Assembly: GCA_003488105.1 (NCBI GenBank)
Contig: DNMS01000387.1
Location: forward strand, 450-6,580
DNA length: 6,131 nt
Reading direction: 5' to 3'
From: Rhodospirillaceae bacterium
GTDB taxonomy: Bacteria > Pseudomonadota > Alphaproteobacteria > Rhodospirillales_A > Casp-alpha2
The notes under the pieces are model-generated. The model saw nothing but the letters and a program-made list of their open reading frames with translations, was not told where the DNA came from and did no database searches. This document shows positions 6,012 through 6,131 of the stretch, one piece after another (the stretch's first letter is position 1; each line of letters starts with the position of its first letter). The position numbers were made by a program, and so were the translations under genes.

Positions 6012-6055
6012 GCCACGAGGCGAATCGCAGGGGGATTCTGCCTATAAGCTTTTGA

Positions 6056-6084
6056 ATTATAAATACGAATGCGGGAGACAGAAA
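6056..6084 (-). promoter_or_regulatory. Candidate promoter of the cyclase operon
   Basis: The minus strand reads TATAAT at 6061-6056, a perfect -10 box in an A+T-rich patch of otherwise G+C-rich DNA. The hexamer 17 bases upstream, TTTCTG at 6084-6079, is a poor -35. Transcription would begin near 6049, giving a leader of about 38 bases to the ATG at 6011. The -35 position overlaps the T-run of the tRNA terminator, an unusually tight arrangement. Confidence 0.45.
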
Positions 6085-6102
6085 AACCGGAGGTTTGTCC
6101 GG
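6082..6102 (-). terminator. Intrinsic terminator of the tRNA gene
   Basis: On the minus strand CCGGA (6102-6098) pairs with TCCGG (6091-6087) around a six-base loop CAAACC and is followed directly by TTTTT (6086-6082). The stem is short (five pairs). It stands 7 bases past the CCA end of the tRNA, the usual place for a tRNA terminator. Confidence 0.65.
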
Positions 6103-6109
6103 GACGGAA

Positions 6110-6131
6110 TGGCGGAGAGGGAGGGATTCGA
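6110..6131 (-). tRNA. 3' end of a tRNA, probably tRNA-Ser, cut by the window edge
   Basis: The minus strand from the edge fits tRNA geometry exactly. There are six of the seven T-loop bases (TCGAAT), the 3' half of the five-base T-stem (CCCTC), a seven-base acceptor strand CCTCTCC, discriminator G, and an encoded CCA (6112-6110). The acceptor 5' strand would be GGAGAGG, and this start with G73 is typical of bacterial tRNA-Ser. The anticodon lies outside the window, so the amino acid is inferred. A terminator follows. tRNA 3' ends are common integration sites for mobile elements, so this may be one boundary of the accessory region. Confidence 0.75.

Noticed and set aside
5994..6048. 7-bp inverted repeat CTTATAG ... 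CTATAAG flanking the cyclase start
   Set aside because: Short and widely spaced, within chance expectation for an A+T-rich patch; no further support for an operator.
1..6131. CRISPR array, insertion-sequence ends or tandem repeats
   Set aside because: No regularly spaced repeats, transposase genes or terminal inverted repeats were seen on either strand.

Overview
The window looks like a mosaic accessory region of an alphaproteobacterial chromosome. The basis is the high but uneven G+C content, the phage-type MTase/DUF5681/terminase order, and a DUF3489-DUF2924-serine recombinase cassette that is common in Alphaproteobacteria. The genus cannot be told from the sequence alone.

Left block (1-2208, + strand): a phage-like packaging module. 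It holds the C-terminal end of a beta-class DNA methyltransferase cut by the window edge, a 132-aa DUF5681 protein (possible small-terminase-like partner), and a complete 501-aa large terminase. The genes touch or overlap and each internal start has a good Shine-Dalgarno, so this is one transcription unit. No portal or capsid gene follows the terminase.

Gap (2209-2446): no convincing gene. Its right half carries three consecutive stem-loops, the central one a 50-nt hairpin with 20 paired positions. They lie directly upstream of a strong ribosome binding site, so this looks like a structured leader.

Middle block (2447-4675, + strand): DUF3489 (79 aa), DUF2924 (144 aa) and a 523-aa serine recombinase, all overlapping by a few bases. 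This is probably a self-contained mobility cassette: a recombinase with two small DNA-binding or accessory partners. The recombinase changes base composition sharply in its last third, which suggests a mosaic gene.

Right block (4682-6131, - strand): a two-gene operon convergent with the recombinase. The first gene encodes a class III nucleotidyl cyclase domain fused to an uncharacterised C-terminal domain. The second, 16 bp downstream, is a 54-aa double-CxxC zinc-ribbon protein that is easy to miss. The cyclase keeps its metal-binding and transition-state residues but lacks the usual purine-selecting pair, so its nucleotide substrate is open. Upstream are a perfect -10 box, an intrinsic terminator, and at the very edge the 3' end of a tRNA on the - strand, most likely tRNA-Ser. 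A signalling gene pair between a recombinase and a tRNA is a typical setting for anti-phage or other cargo. The cyclase/zinc-ribbon pair is the best candidate here for an undescribed system.
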